Assembly (NCBI RefSeq): GCF_036946495.1
Contig: NZ_JAQIIX010000002.1
Span: forward strand, 744,001 to 808,000
Reading direction: 5' to 3'
Source: Mycolicibacterium neoaurum
Lineage (GTDB): Bacteria; Actinomycetota; Actinomycetes; Mycobacteriales; Mycobacteriaceae
Length of the DNA stretch: 64,000 bases
Positions 1 to 7,549 of the stretch are shown piece after piece. Within the stretch, counting starts at the first letter, position 1. Each line of letters opens with the position of its first letter. The position numbers and the translations under genes are program-made. The notes under the pieces were generated by a model. It saw nothing but the letters and a program-made list of their open reading frames with translations. It did no database searches and was not told the DNA's origin.

Positions 1-1370
1 CAGCCCGCCAAGTTGGTGGTGGACGACACGTCCGGACTGACGGTGACCACACGTTTGGCCGCATCCGGAGCCAGCCGGGACAGGTCGAGCAGCGCTCGTC
101 CCAGCGCGGTCTGCGTCGTCGACACCCCGGCCGGGGTGCGGCCGATGTCCGCGGGAATGACCGGCGCAGTGACCAACTCGACGGACTCTCGGTGCAACCG
201 CTGCGCAGCGGCAGCACAGACCCGACCTGCGATGCTGTCCGGATCGAAGCGCACCCATGGGTGTGCAGGATCCATGCCGAGTTCGGCCGCCAACTGTTCA
301 TACTGCTCGATCGTCAACAGTGACGAATGGTTCTGCGGGTGACCCTGGGTGGGCAACCGGTGTCCCTTGATGGTGTAGGCGATGATCACGGTGGGTCGGG
401 TGTCGTCGATCTGTTCGTACGCCCCACGCAGCGTGTCGAGATCGTGGCCGCCGAGATTCCGGATCGCCCGAAGAAGTGTGTCGTCATCGAGGTCGTCCAA
501 CAACGACGCAATCTCGCCCGCTTCAGAACCATTGCCGGGCAGACGAACCCGAAGCGCAGCGGCATCACAGCGCAACAAACGCTGGTATTCCGGGTTGGGC
601 ATGGTGAGGATTCGGGAGCGTAATGCGCGGCCACCGGCCCGCGTGAACAGGTCCTCCAGGAGTCTGCCGAACATCACGGTGATCACCTGCCACCCGGCGG
701 CCGAGAACATCGCCTCCAGACGGCCTGCCGCGATGTTCGGCACCACGCGGTCCAGAGACTGCCGGTTCAGATCGACGATCCAGACGATTTCGCCGAGTTC
801 GGCCACCGACGTGTCGAGGATCGCCTCCCACACCGCACCCTCATCGAGCTCGGCGTCGCCGACCAGCGAGTACTGCCGACCTGTACCGGCATCACCGAAC
901 ACGGTGTCCACATAGCGCCGAGCGATCGCTCCCCAGATCGGCGCCGTCGCGCCGATGCCGACCGATCCTGTCGAATAGTCAACCGGATCTGGGTCTTTCG
1001 CCCTGCTCGGATACGACTGCAAGCCGCCGAACTCCCGGAGCGTGGCGAGGTATTTCTCCGCCAGCTCACCGAGTAGATAGTTGATGCCGTGCAGAACGGG
1101 CGATGCGTGGGGTTTCACCGAGACCCGGTCGCCCGGCCGGAGCTGTTCGAACCACAACGAGGTCATGATCGACACCATCGAGGCACACGATGCCTGATGA
1201 CCGCCGACCTTCAGACCCGTGGAATTGGGACGGACGCGGTTGGCATGATGAACCATCGCCGTCGACAACCAGAGGACGCGTTTCTCGATCTCCACCAGAG
1301 CTTCTCGATCCACGGCGACGGGCGCCTGCAGCGACATGGGTGGGTCGATCGTTCGAACACCGTTCATCAT
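1..1370 (-). CDS. AceE-like pyruvate dehydrogenase E1 / transketolase-family protein, partial (C-terminus off left edge)
   Basis: The minus strand is open from ATG 1370 to the window edge (456 codons, no stop), so only the N-terminal thiamine-diphosphate half and the beginning of the next domain are present. AAGGA lies 6 bases before the start; a second ATG follows at 1367. Visible E1/transketolase features are GGHQAS, KPHASPVLHGINYLLGE, YSTGSVGIGA, the ThDP-type stretch VGDAELDEGAVWE with a later Asn in VDLNRQSLDR, and YTIKGHRLPTQGHPQNHSS. It is very similar (by eye roughly 75-80 percent) to the complete 776-residue protein at 38730-41060. The classical AceE is about 900 residues, so this is the shorter AceE-like family. 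The family suggests oxidative decarboxylation of a 2-oxo acid; the true substrate is unknown. Confidence 0.85.
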   Translation of the reverse strand, partial: MMNGVRTIDPPMSLQAPVAVDREALVEIEKRVLWLSTAMVHHANRVRPNSTGLKVGGHQASCASMVSIMTSLWFEQLRPGDRVSVKPHASPVLHGINYLLGELAEKYLATLREFGGLQSYPSRAKDPDPVDYSTGSVGIGATAPIWGAIARRYVDTVFGDAGTGRQYSLVGDAELDEGAVWEAILDTSVAELGEIVWIVDLNRQSLDRVVPNIAAGRLEAMFSAAGWQVITVMFGRLLEDLFTRAGGRALRSRILTMPNPEYQRLLRCDAAALRVRLPGNGSEAGEIASLLDDLDDDTLLRAIRNLGGHDLDTLRGAYEQIDDTRPTVIIAYTIKGHRLPTQGHPQNHSSLLTIEQYEQLAAELGMDPAHPWVRFDPDSIAGRVCAAAAQRLHRESVELVTAPVIPADIGRTPAGVSTTQTALGRALLDLSRLAPDAAKRVVTVSPDVSSTTNLAG

Positions 1371-1709
1371 CGTGATCCTTGCCTGTGTGTATCGAGACCG
1401 GACCCACCCAGACATCGGTGTGCGTGGGACGGGCCGGAAGTGAGAGGTGCGCGGCCCCTCTGTCGGGCCACATCGCAGTAGCTGTTCGTCGTCGCGGATC
1501 TTTTCGGGATCCGTTGCGAGAAATCGTGTTTCAGTTGACCACGGGATCGCACTCCGAACAATACCGATTGCGAGGTTTGAGCATTCTGCGCAACATCGGA
1601 GCCCGTCCCCCTACGGGGATTGTCACAATGCCACGACAGTCCACCATCGACCCACCAGGTCGCGCTTTGGACACCGGGCCCGACACGCGTCCGGCCACGT
1701 GGATCAAAA

Positions 1710-1725
1710 GTTAACGCGTATTAAC
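1710..1725. promoter_or_regulatory. Putative TetR operator, copy 1
   Basis: The sequence GTTAACGCGTATTAAC fits the palindrome GTTAA-NN-CG-NN-TTAAC. The only other copy I found in the window is at 4435-4450, just upstream of the tetR gene that starts at 4316. Size and symmetry suit a TetR dimer. It may link this regulator to the MFS gene, to the E1-like gene, or to both. The assignment is inference. Confidence 0.5.
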
Positions 1726-1863
1726 TTCAGAGGAACACGAACGAAGCGATCCACATGTTGCATGTACAGACGTAGCCACCACCCTTCAGCGGCGAAACAA
1801 GCTGCTAAATAGCACAATTTCGGTGACAGGAGTCATTGTTCGACGCCAGGATCGACCCCAGTG

Positions 1864-1892
1864 TTGACAACATCACACCGCGACCCTAAGTT
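1864..1892 (+). promoter_or_regulatory. Putative sigma-A-type promoter toward the leader ORF and MFS gene
   Basis: TTGACA at 1864-1869, a 17-base spacer and TAAGTT at 1887-1892 fit the mycobacterial TTGACA / TAnnnT pattern. Transcription would begin near 1899, shortly before the ribosome binding site of the small frame at 1926. Confidence 0.45.
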
Positions 1893-1925
1893 AGTGCTAC
1901 GTCACATCCGAGGAAAGAGCTCATC

Positions 1926-2000
1926 GTGACCCACCTACTCATGGTGCCGACACATTCCGCAGTCGCGGAACACGTCTCGACCACGAGCGCCACTCCGTGA
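1926..2000 (+). CDS. Possible 24-residue leader peptide
   Basis: AGGAAAG at 1911-1917 lies 8 bases before GTG 1926, and the putative promoter at 1864-1892 lies just upstream. The frame begins MTHLLMVPTHSAVAEHV and stops at TGA 1998-2000. Start signals are good for so short a frame, but no family is recognised. It could equally be the remnant 5' end of a lost gene. The MFS start is 278 bases further on. Confidence 0.25.
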   Translation: MTHLLMVPTHSAVAEHVSTTSATP

Positions 2001-2234
2001 CGGTGCAACCATCCGAGCGATGCAATCCCCATCCAGGCATCGTTGACCGCGCCGATATGACGAGAAGCGTTCCTGAACAAGCTTTCCCGATGATCTCGTC
2101 CGGGTTCGGCAGATCGCTGTTGTCAGCGACCGCCGGAGCATCACGACAGCAGACACGTCACTGCCGCTGACGACGCCGCGCTCAGGCGCAGCGGTTCCAG
2201 CGTCGACCGCCCGACACATTCACCCCGTAACTCA

Positions 2235-2266
2235 ATGACCATGACTGACGATGACCATGACTGACG
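2235..2266 (+). repeat. Two perfect tandem copies of a 16-bp unit before the MFS start
   Basis: ATGACCATGACTGACG occurs at 2235-2250 and again at 2251-2266. The second copy runs into the GAGGA ribosome binding site of the MFS gene. ATGs in the units open short frames: one of 9 codons stops at 2264, and one from 2251 stops at 2292, overlapping the MFS start. Neither is in the MFS frame. Confidence 0.8.
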
Positions 2267-2278
2267 AGGACAAGCTTC

Positions 2279-3712
2279 ATGCATCTACGTGAACTGCGCA
2301 CCGCGGACCATACGAACGGAGCACGGGCAAGCGCAATCATCGCGACGGCGGTTTCGTGCGTCGCGGCATTCAAGGGCCTCAACGAATCGGTGACACCACC
2401 GGCACTGCCCATCTTGCAGAACGAATTCCACGTGCCCAGTTCGACGATCTCTTGGGTCCTCACCGGCGTACTGCTGACCGGAACCATCGCGACACCGATC
2501 GTGAGCCGGCTCGGCGAAGTGTGGGACAAGCGCAGGGCATTGTTGGGCGTATTGGCGATCGTCGCCGCGGGTACGCTGATATCGGCGCTGTCGATATCCA
2601 TCGAGATGTTGATCGCGGGCCAGCTTCTCCAGGGCATCGGGCTGAGCACCGCCCCACTGGCCATCGGCATCATTCGGGACACGCAAGGTGAAGCCAGGAC
2701 CAAGCATGCCAACGGGTTGATGGTCGGCGCCATCTTCGGCAGCACCGCGGCCGGAACCATGATTGCCGGTCCGATCGCCGATCACCTCTCATATCGCTGG
2801 TTGTTCTGGGTGCCGTTCCTTGCCTTGCTGGGGTGCATGACCGCCGTCTGGCTCCTGGTCCCTCCTACACCGCGGACCGGCCGCGACCGGGCGCGGGTGG
2901 ACCTGGCAGGCGGCGCGCTGCTGGCCTTGGGCCTCGCGGCTGTCTTGCTCGCGTTGACATTCGCACCCGCGTGGGGCTGGTTGTCATCCGGATTCTTCCT
3001 CCTGCTCGGCGCCGGGGTTGTCACACTCTTTCTCTTTGTCCTCGTCGAACTGGCCGTTGACGAACCACTCGTCGATCTCCGGTTGATGCGCAGTTTCACC
3101 GTGGTGGCCGCATCGGGGCTGATGTTCTTGGCCGGCTACTGCATCAACGCGATTCTGTTCTGTGTTCCCATGCAGATGCAGTTGCCCGCATCGACCGGCT
3201 ACGGGCTCGGTGCCTCGGCAACGGTGACCGCTCTGCTGCTGGTGTCGGCGATGCTGATAGGCCTCACCGCCCCGTTCATTTCCGCCCTGGACAGAGCCAT
3301 CGGTTCCCGAATCCCGTCGGCGATCGGTCCGGTCGCGATCATCGCAGGCGCACTGGTGATGCTCATGCTGGGACAAAGCGGCAGCATCACGGTCATCTTC
3401 ATCGCCACCTTGGCCGTGAACTTCGGGCTGAGCGTCGCGATGACCCAATCCCTGAACCTTGTCATCAATGGCGTCCCAGCCGAAAAAGTCACGCAATTCA
3501 ACGGATTGAACTTCGCGATTCAAGCCGTTGCGGGGACCGTCGGCGCCCAGGTATCCGGTGCTGTACTCACCGTGGAACCGGATGCGGTGCCGAGTTGGAA
3601 CGCATTCGGTATATCGTGGGCCGCATCGGGCACACTGGCGATCGCGGTCCTGGCCCTTGTCCTGGCGGTACGCACGCCGAAGACTCCCGAGCGCCGTCCC
3701 GACCTCCGGTAG
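2279..3712 (+). CDS. MFS drug/metabolite transporter (DHA2-like)
   Basis: A 477-residue, very hydrophobic protein with the pattern of a major facilitator transporter of about 12-14 membrane helices. An MFS motif-A-like loop (RLGEVWDKRR) follows the second helix at about residues 75-85, and GLSTAPLAIGIIRD lies near residue 125. The start at 2279 has GAGGA 8 bases upstream; no other in-frame start has a better site. It converges on the tetR gene with only 7 bases between the stops. Its position beside the catabolic operon suggests uptake or export of the pathway compound, likely under the same TetR. Substrate and direction of transport cannot be read from the sequence. Confidence 0.85.
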   Translation: MHLRELRTADHTNGARASAIIATAVSCVAAFKGLNESVTPPALPILQNEFHVPSSTISWVLTGVLLTGTIATPIVSRLGEVWDKRRALLGVLAIVAAGTLISALSISIEMLIAGQLLQGIGLSTAPLAIGIIRDTQGEARTKHANGLMVGAIFGSTAAGTMIAGPIADHLSYRWLFWVPFLALLGCMTAVWLLVPPTPRTGRDRARVDLAGGALLALGLAAVLLALTFAPAWGWLSSGFFLLLGAGVVTLFLFVLVELAVDEPLVDLRLMRSFTVVAASGLMFLAGYCINAILFCVPMQMQLPASTGYGLGASATVTALLLVSAMLIGLTAPFISALDRAIGSRIPSAIGPVAIIAGALVMLMLGQSGSITVIFIATLAVNFGLSVAMTQSLNLVINGVPAEKVTQFNGLNFAIQAVAGTVGAQVSGAVLTVEPDAVPSWNAFGISWAASGTLAIAVLALVLAVRTPKTPERRPDLR

Positions 3713-3719
3713 CGCCGCT

Positions 3720-4316
3720 CTACGGAATTGCGGTGAGCGCCTGAATCGCCGCGTAGGACATCGTCGACACGATGGCCCCGTGGTCGAGACCCTTGTTCAG
3801 GGTGGACACCGCATTGAGCATGGAGAACACGGACTGGGTGAGCAGGCGAACCTGTGGTTCGGACAGGTCCGGCCGCAGTGGGGAAACCGTCGAGATCCAC
3901 TCCTCGGCATAGAGATTCATCTCACGGCGGATCCGGCGGCGATCCGCCTCGGGAAACGCGTGTTCGTTCTTGTGGAAGATCAACGGGGTCGGCGGCGCGT
4001 CGATGACGGACAAGATGTGATGCTCGACCATGATCGCCAGGGCCGTCGCCGGATCAGGCTGGGACTCCACCGTCGCGCGCGCAAACCGATGAAGCGATTT
4101 CAGGTCCTTTTCCACCACCGCGATGAGCAGCGCCTGCTTGTTCTGAAAATGCCGATAGAGCGCGGGGCCGGAAATGCCGGCCTTCGCGCAGATCATGTCC
4201 ACGGTGACCGAGTCGTAGCCGTTGTGCAGAAACAATTCTGCGGCAACCGCAAGCAGCTTCTCCCGCCGCGGCGAATCGGTCGCGGTGGCTTCGGCTGCCA
4301 CCTTCTCAGATGTCAT
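3720..4316 (-). CDS. TetR-family transcriptional regulator
   Basis: A 198-residue TetR protein. The DNA-binding part covers about residues 12-60 (RREKLLAVAAELFLHNGYD, then a helix-turn-helix with ALYRHFQNKQALLIAV). The remainder is the variable ligand-binding domain. I chose ATG 4316 because homologues begin close to the first helix; an upstream ATG at 4406 would add 30 atypical residues. It is divergent from the monooxygenase operon at 4652 and convergent with the MFS gene. The palindrome at 4435-4450 lies about 120 bases before its start. It probably represses the neighbouring operon until an intermediate (perhaps an acyl-CoA) binds; the ligand is unknown. Confidence 0.85.
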   Translation of the reverse strand: MTSEKVAAEATATDSPRREKLLAVAAELFLHNGYDSVTVDMICAKAGISGPALYRHFQNKQALLIAVVEKDLKSLHRFARATVESQPDPATALAIMVEHHILSVIDAPPTPLIFHKNEHAFPEADRRRIRREMNLYAEEWISTVSPLRPDLSEPQVRLLTQSVFSMLNAVSTLNKGLDHGAIVSTMSYAAIQALTAIP

Positions 4317-4434
4317 AGCTCCACACGGTAACCCCGGGAACACCGATGCTCCGCATCGTGGGTGCCCCGAATCCCTTTCGACTCCCACTCTGCGTCGCGG
4401 GAGCATTCCTCGACGATGTCATCGCGTGACACAC

Positions 4435-4450
4435 GTTAACACGCATTAAC
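4435..4450. promoter_or_regulatory. Putative TetR operator, copy 2
   Basis: GTTAACACGCATTAAC fits GTTAA-NN-CG-NN-TTAAC, the same palindrome as at 1710-1725. Its place between tetR and the operon is what autoregulation plus operon control would need. It ends 142 bases before the TTGACA of the operon promoter. Confidence 0.55.
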
Positions 4451-4591
4451 ATCAATCGCCGCGAGCCCCGGCCCGAGACGACTGCGCTCACACCCGGCCA
4501 GGATGTTTCGATTGCATTACATAAATGGGCTTTTAGCTGCCTATATGCGACTCTTTGCCACGCCACACCGCCCCGTTTCACGCTTTCGCCA

Positions 4592-4620
4592 TTGACAGAC
4601 GGGACCGCTGGATTTAGGTT
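4592..4620 (+). promoter_or_regulatory. Putative promoter of the monooxygenase / acyl-CoA operon
   Basis: TTGACA (4592-4597), a 17-base spacer and TAGGTT (4615-4620) match the mycobacterial housekeeping pattern. The start point would be near 4627, giving a leader of about 25 bases before ATG 4652. Confidence 0.55.
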
Positions 4621-4651
4621 AATGATCACTCACACGCGGAAGGATCCAACG

Positions 4652-5842
4652 ATGCGGTTCATCTTCATGAGCGAAGCCGAGACGGCGCCGGGCCACACTC
4701 ACGAGCATCGCTACCGGGAATTGATCGACGAGGTATTGCTGGCCGAGGAAGTGGGTTTCGATGCGTTCGGCACATCGGAGCAGCACGTGGCAATCGGCAC
4801 GGCCACCACGTCCGCACCCGAGGTCATCTACCCCTACCTGATGGCGCTGACCAGCAGGATCAGATTCGTCCACCTGGTCACACTGTTGCCGACGCGCATC
4901 AACCACGCACTCCGGGTCGCCGAGCGACTGGCGACCGAAGACATCCTGTCCAACGGCAGGGTCGAGCTCGGTGTCGGCCGGGGCAACACCACCCTCGCCC
5001 TGCGTGCGTTCGAAGTGTCGCCGGCCGAGAACAAGGCGCAGCAGCTCGAAGGCCTCGAGGTGATCCGCCGCGCGTTACACAACGACATCTTCTCCTTCGT
5101 CGGCGAGCACTACAAGATTCCGCCGCGCGGACTGGTCCCCAGGGGCATTCAACTGCCGTATCCACCGATTCACATGGCCGCCGGCAGCCCCGAATCCGTA
5201 AGAGCTGCAGCCGAACTCGGTGTCGGCGCCATCGTCGGTGGATTCTACCTCGGATTCGATTTCCTGGAGAACATGCTCGGCATCTATGACGAGGCACTTG
5301 CCGCCGCCACCCACACCTATCCCCTACAGGCCGAAAAACTGGTGGCCGTTGCCGGCGGCATGCACTGCGCGCAAACGCGCGAAGAGGCCCATCGGTGGGC
5401 ACGCCACCTGACCGAAACGGTCGCACTGTCGACAGACGCCTATGAGCGTTTGTCGAAGCTCTCGGCGGACTACCAGTACATGGGCGCGGTCAAGAACATC
5501 GATTTCAGCGATGAGCGCTACATGTTCGAAGACTCGGCCGGTTTCATCGTCGGGGATCCCGACGACTGCATCGCGCAGGTGCAGCGGTATGTGGATCTGG
5601 GTGCCGATGCCCTGGTCATGCGCATCGACGGCCTGCCGCACGCCGAATTGATGAAGTCGATCGAGCTTTTCGGCAAGTACGTCATCCCGAAGTTCAAGAA
5701 CCCACGTGCCGTGGTTCGTCCCGCCGAGGCAATCCTGGATGACATCCGCGGCCTGCGGCCCGCTCACTACGCCGAGCTCGAAGCGTTCACATCTGCACAT
5801 GCCATGAACGGCAACACCATCCAGGTTGGAGAAAGCCGATGA
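4652..5842 (+). CDS. Luciferase-like (LLM) flavin-dependent monooxygenase
   Basis: A 396-residue alpha/beta-barrel protein of the bacterial luciferase superfamily. Typical segments are AEEVGFDAFGTSEQH near the N-terminus, ALTSRIRFVHLVTLLP, LSNGRVELGVGRG and PPIHMAAGSPESVRAAAELG. ATG 4652 is preferred over 4592 because GGAAGGA lies 7 bases before it and the protein then begins at the first barrel strand (MRFIFMSEAE). The flavin reductase at 10268, in the same operon, suggests a two-component system that uses FMNH2 and O2. It is the first gene of the operon, and its stop overlaps the next start (ATGA). The substrate is unknown; an F420-dependent reaction is a less likely alternative. Confidence 0.85.
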   Translation: MRFIFMSEAETAPGHTHEHRYRELIDEVLLAEEVGFDAFGTSEQHVAIGTATTSAPEVIYPYLMALTSRIRFVHLVTLLPTRINHALRVAERLATEDILSNGRVELGVGRGNTTLALRAFEVSPAENKAQQLEGLEVIRRALHNDIFSFVGEHYKIPPRGLVPRGIQLPYPPIHMAAGSPESVRAAAELGVGAIVGGFYLGFDFLENMLGIYDEALAAATHTYPLQAEKLVAVAGGMHCAQTREEAHRWARHLTETVALSTDAYERLSKLSADYQYMGAVKNIDFSDERYMFEDSAGFIVGDPDDCIAQVQRYVDLGADALVMRIDGLPHAELMKSIELFGKYVIPKFKNPRAVVRPAEAILDDIRGLRPAHYAELEAFTSAHAMNGNTIQVGESR

Positions 5843-6699
5843 ACACGACAGCAACCGATGACATCTACAGTCGTTACCCCGATGAGATCCTGATCGAGCG
5901 AAAGCCCAACGGGGTGTTGCTGATCACGCTGAATCGCCCGGATCAGTTGAACTCCCTGACGATGCCCATGTTCGAATACATGGCTGATATCTGGATCGAT
6001 ATCGACCGTGACCCCCTGACCAAAGTCGCCGTCATCACCGGCGCCGGCCGCGGATTCTGCACGGGGATGGATGTTTCGCAGCCGGACCCGAGCCTCGATG
6101 ACGCCATCGCACTGATGGAGGTGGAACGGCGTCGGCTTTCCGCGCTGCTCAACATGGACAAACCGCTCATCTCCGCGATCAACGGGCCCGCCGTGGGCTG
6201 GGGCCTATCCATGGGACTGCTTGCCGATATCAGCGTCGCGGCCGAGGATGCAATCCTGATGGACGGCCACACCCGGGTCGGAGTAGTCGCCGGTGATCAC
6301 TCCTCACTGATCTGGCCACTCTTGGTCGGGATGGCCAAAGCAAAGTACTACCAGCTGACCTCGACACGGCTCACCGGACGAGAAGCCGAGCGCATCGGGC
6401 TGGTCAGCATCACCGAACGCCCCGAGGCCGTGCTGGATCGCGCGCTGGCGATCGCCGACGACCTGGCACGCGGATCCCAACAGGCCATCCGCTGGACAAA
6501 GCGCTCGTTGAACACCGGTTGGCTCACCAATGCGCTTCCTCAACAGGAGCTCTCAGCGGCACTGGAGACCCTCGGGTTCGCCGGAGCCGATTATCTCGAA
6601 GCTCGGCAAGCCTTCCGTCAGGGGCGCACGCCCGTGTTTCCTTCCGCCGGTGGCCAGGGCGTGCAACCCGCCGCAACCGACCGCGCCACCGTCGGCTGA
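5839..6699 (+). CDS. Enoyl-CoA hydratase/isomerase family protein (first of pair)
   Basis: A 286-residue crotonase-fold protein. The oxyanion-hole region ITGAGRGFCTGMDV lies at about residues 67-80, and the second oxyanion segment AINGPAVGWGLSMG at about 115-128. The classical catalytic glutamates are not evident: the position after the second segment reads MDGHTRVGVVAGD. It may therefore act as an isomerase, hydrolase or atypical hydratase rather than a standard enoyl-CoA hydratase. The 4-base overlap with the monooxygenase gene and a 7-base gap to the next crotonase gene show one transcript. Confidence 0.85.
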   Translation: MNTTATDDIYSRYPDEILIERKPNGVLLITLNRPDQLNSLTMPMFEYMADIWIDIDRDPLTKVAVITGAGRGFCTGMDVSQPDPSLDDAIALMEVERRRLSALLNMDKPLISAINGPAVGWGLSMGLLADISVAAEDAILMDGHTRVGVVAGDHSSLIWPLLVGMAKAKYYQLTSTRLTGREAERIGLVSITERPEAVLDRALAIADDLARGSQQAIRWTKRSLNTGWLTNALPQQELSAALETLGFAGADYLEARQAFRQGRTPVFPSAGGQGVQPAATDRATVG

Positions 6700-6706
6700 G
6701 CAAGCG

Positions 6707-7549
6707 ATGACCAGTCCCGAGGACATGCCACTGACCGGGCTCACCCTCGACGATCACGACGGGGTGCTCGTGGTCACGCTGAACCGCCCGCCGGCCAACG
6801 CACTGAACCGCTCCGTCATCGGTGAACTGACGCACCTTTTCGCCAGGCTCACCACATCTGCCGACGCCCCCGCGGTGGTCCTCACCGGCCACGGCGAGCG
6901 ATTCTTCAGCGCCGGAGGCGATATCAAAGAACTCGAAGGGGTCGCTGCCGATCAGATCGACGGACGGATGCGAGATTTCCACTCGTTGCTGACGGTGCTG
7001 GACCGGTATCCTCGTCCGGTGATCGGTGCCATCAATGGGTACTGCGTCGGCGGCGGCGTCGAGATCGCACTCTTCGCCGACACCGTGTTGGCGGTCGAGC
7101 ATGCACAGTTCGGCTTCCCGGAGATCAAGCACGGACTCCTCCCGGCCGACAAAGGCATCCAGCGCGCCATCCAGATCCTCGGGGTGCGCACCACCCGCGC
7201 GATGTTGTTGTCGGGCGAGCTTTTCGGTGTGCAGCGCGCCGCCGCACTCGGTCTCGTCGACACGATCGTCGGCTCAGCACAGCTGCTACCGTCCGCCGTC
7301 GCCGTCGCCCAGGAGGCAGCAGCCAAGGCGCCCGTACTCTACCGCGCACTCAAGCGCAGCGTGAACGGTCCGGACGACGCCCAGGACGAGAAGTCTCTGC
7401 GCCGTACCCTGGACGACGCCGCCGCCTATTTCGACGATCCCGTCGCCCGCGCCCTGCGCGGGGGTTGGAGCGTCCAGCGCAATCGAGCACGTACGCACGC
7501 AGCCACATCACAGCCGCATGTCGAGCGGCCGGCAGAGGAATCACTTTGA
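6707..7549 (+). CDS. Enoyl-CoA hydratase/isomerase family protein (second of pair)
   Basis: A 280-residue crotonase-fold protein. ATG 6707 (MTSPEDMPLTG) is taken because it follows the previous stop by 7 bases; the frame extends upstream but overlaps the previous gene without a start signal. FFSAGGDIKELEG (about residues 66-78) and INGYCVGGGVEIAL (about 106-119) form the oxyanion pocket, followed by FGFPEIKHGLLPADKG, which carries the Glu typical of a hydratase. With the partner upstream and the dehydrogenase at 13631 it can supply a beta-oxidation hydration step. It overlaps the next gene by one base (TGATG). Confidence 0.87.
   Translation: MTSPEDMPLTGLTLDDHDGVLVVTLNRPPANALNRSVIGELTHLFARLTTSADAPAVVLTGHGERFFSAGGDIKELEGVAADQIDGRMRDFHSLLTVLDRYPRPVIGAINGYCVGGGVEIALFADTVLAVEHAQFGFPEIKHGLLPADKGIQRAIQILGVRTTRAMLLSGELFGVQRAAALGLVDTIVGSAQLLPSAVAVAQEAAAKAPVLYRALKRSVNGPDDAQDEKSLRRTLDDAAAYFDDPVARALRGGWSVQRNRARTHAATSQPHVERPAEESL

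Larger units (their letters stand above)
1371..2278. other. Long intergenic regulatory region (about 900 bases)
   Basis: No convincing gene fills the stretch between the minus-strand E1-like gene and the MFS gene; the open frames in it lack protein-like composition. It does hold several short palindromes: the putative TetR operator at 1710-1725, ACATG-TTG-CATGT at 1753-1765 and TGCTA-AA-TAGCA at 1803-1814. It also holds a promoter-like pair at 1864-1892, a 24-codon leader-type frame at 1926-2000 and a 16-base tandem duplication at 2235-2266. The divergent promoters of the two flanking genes must lie here. Confidence 0.6.
4317..4651. other. Divergent promoter region tetR / monooxygenase operon
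   Basis: These 335 bases separate the tetR start from the operon start. They contain the palindrome at 4435-4450 and the promoter-like pair at 4592-4620. A noticeably AT-rich segment at about 4505-4560 lies between them. I see no gene here. Confidence 0.6.

Noticed and set aside
1621..1647. TGTCACA as a possible second ECF41 promoter
   Set aside because: The base run 16 positions later is CCAT, not CGTC or TGTC. A further TGTCACA near 30959 fails the same test.
1447..1812. Open frame of 121 codons in the left intergenic region
   Set aside because: Arg/Ser/His-rich with no motif, weak start, and it crosses the operator palindrome at 1710.
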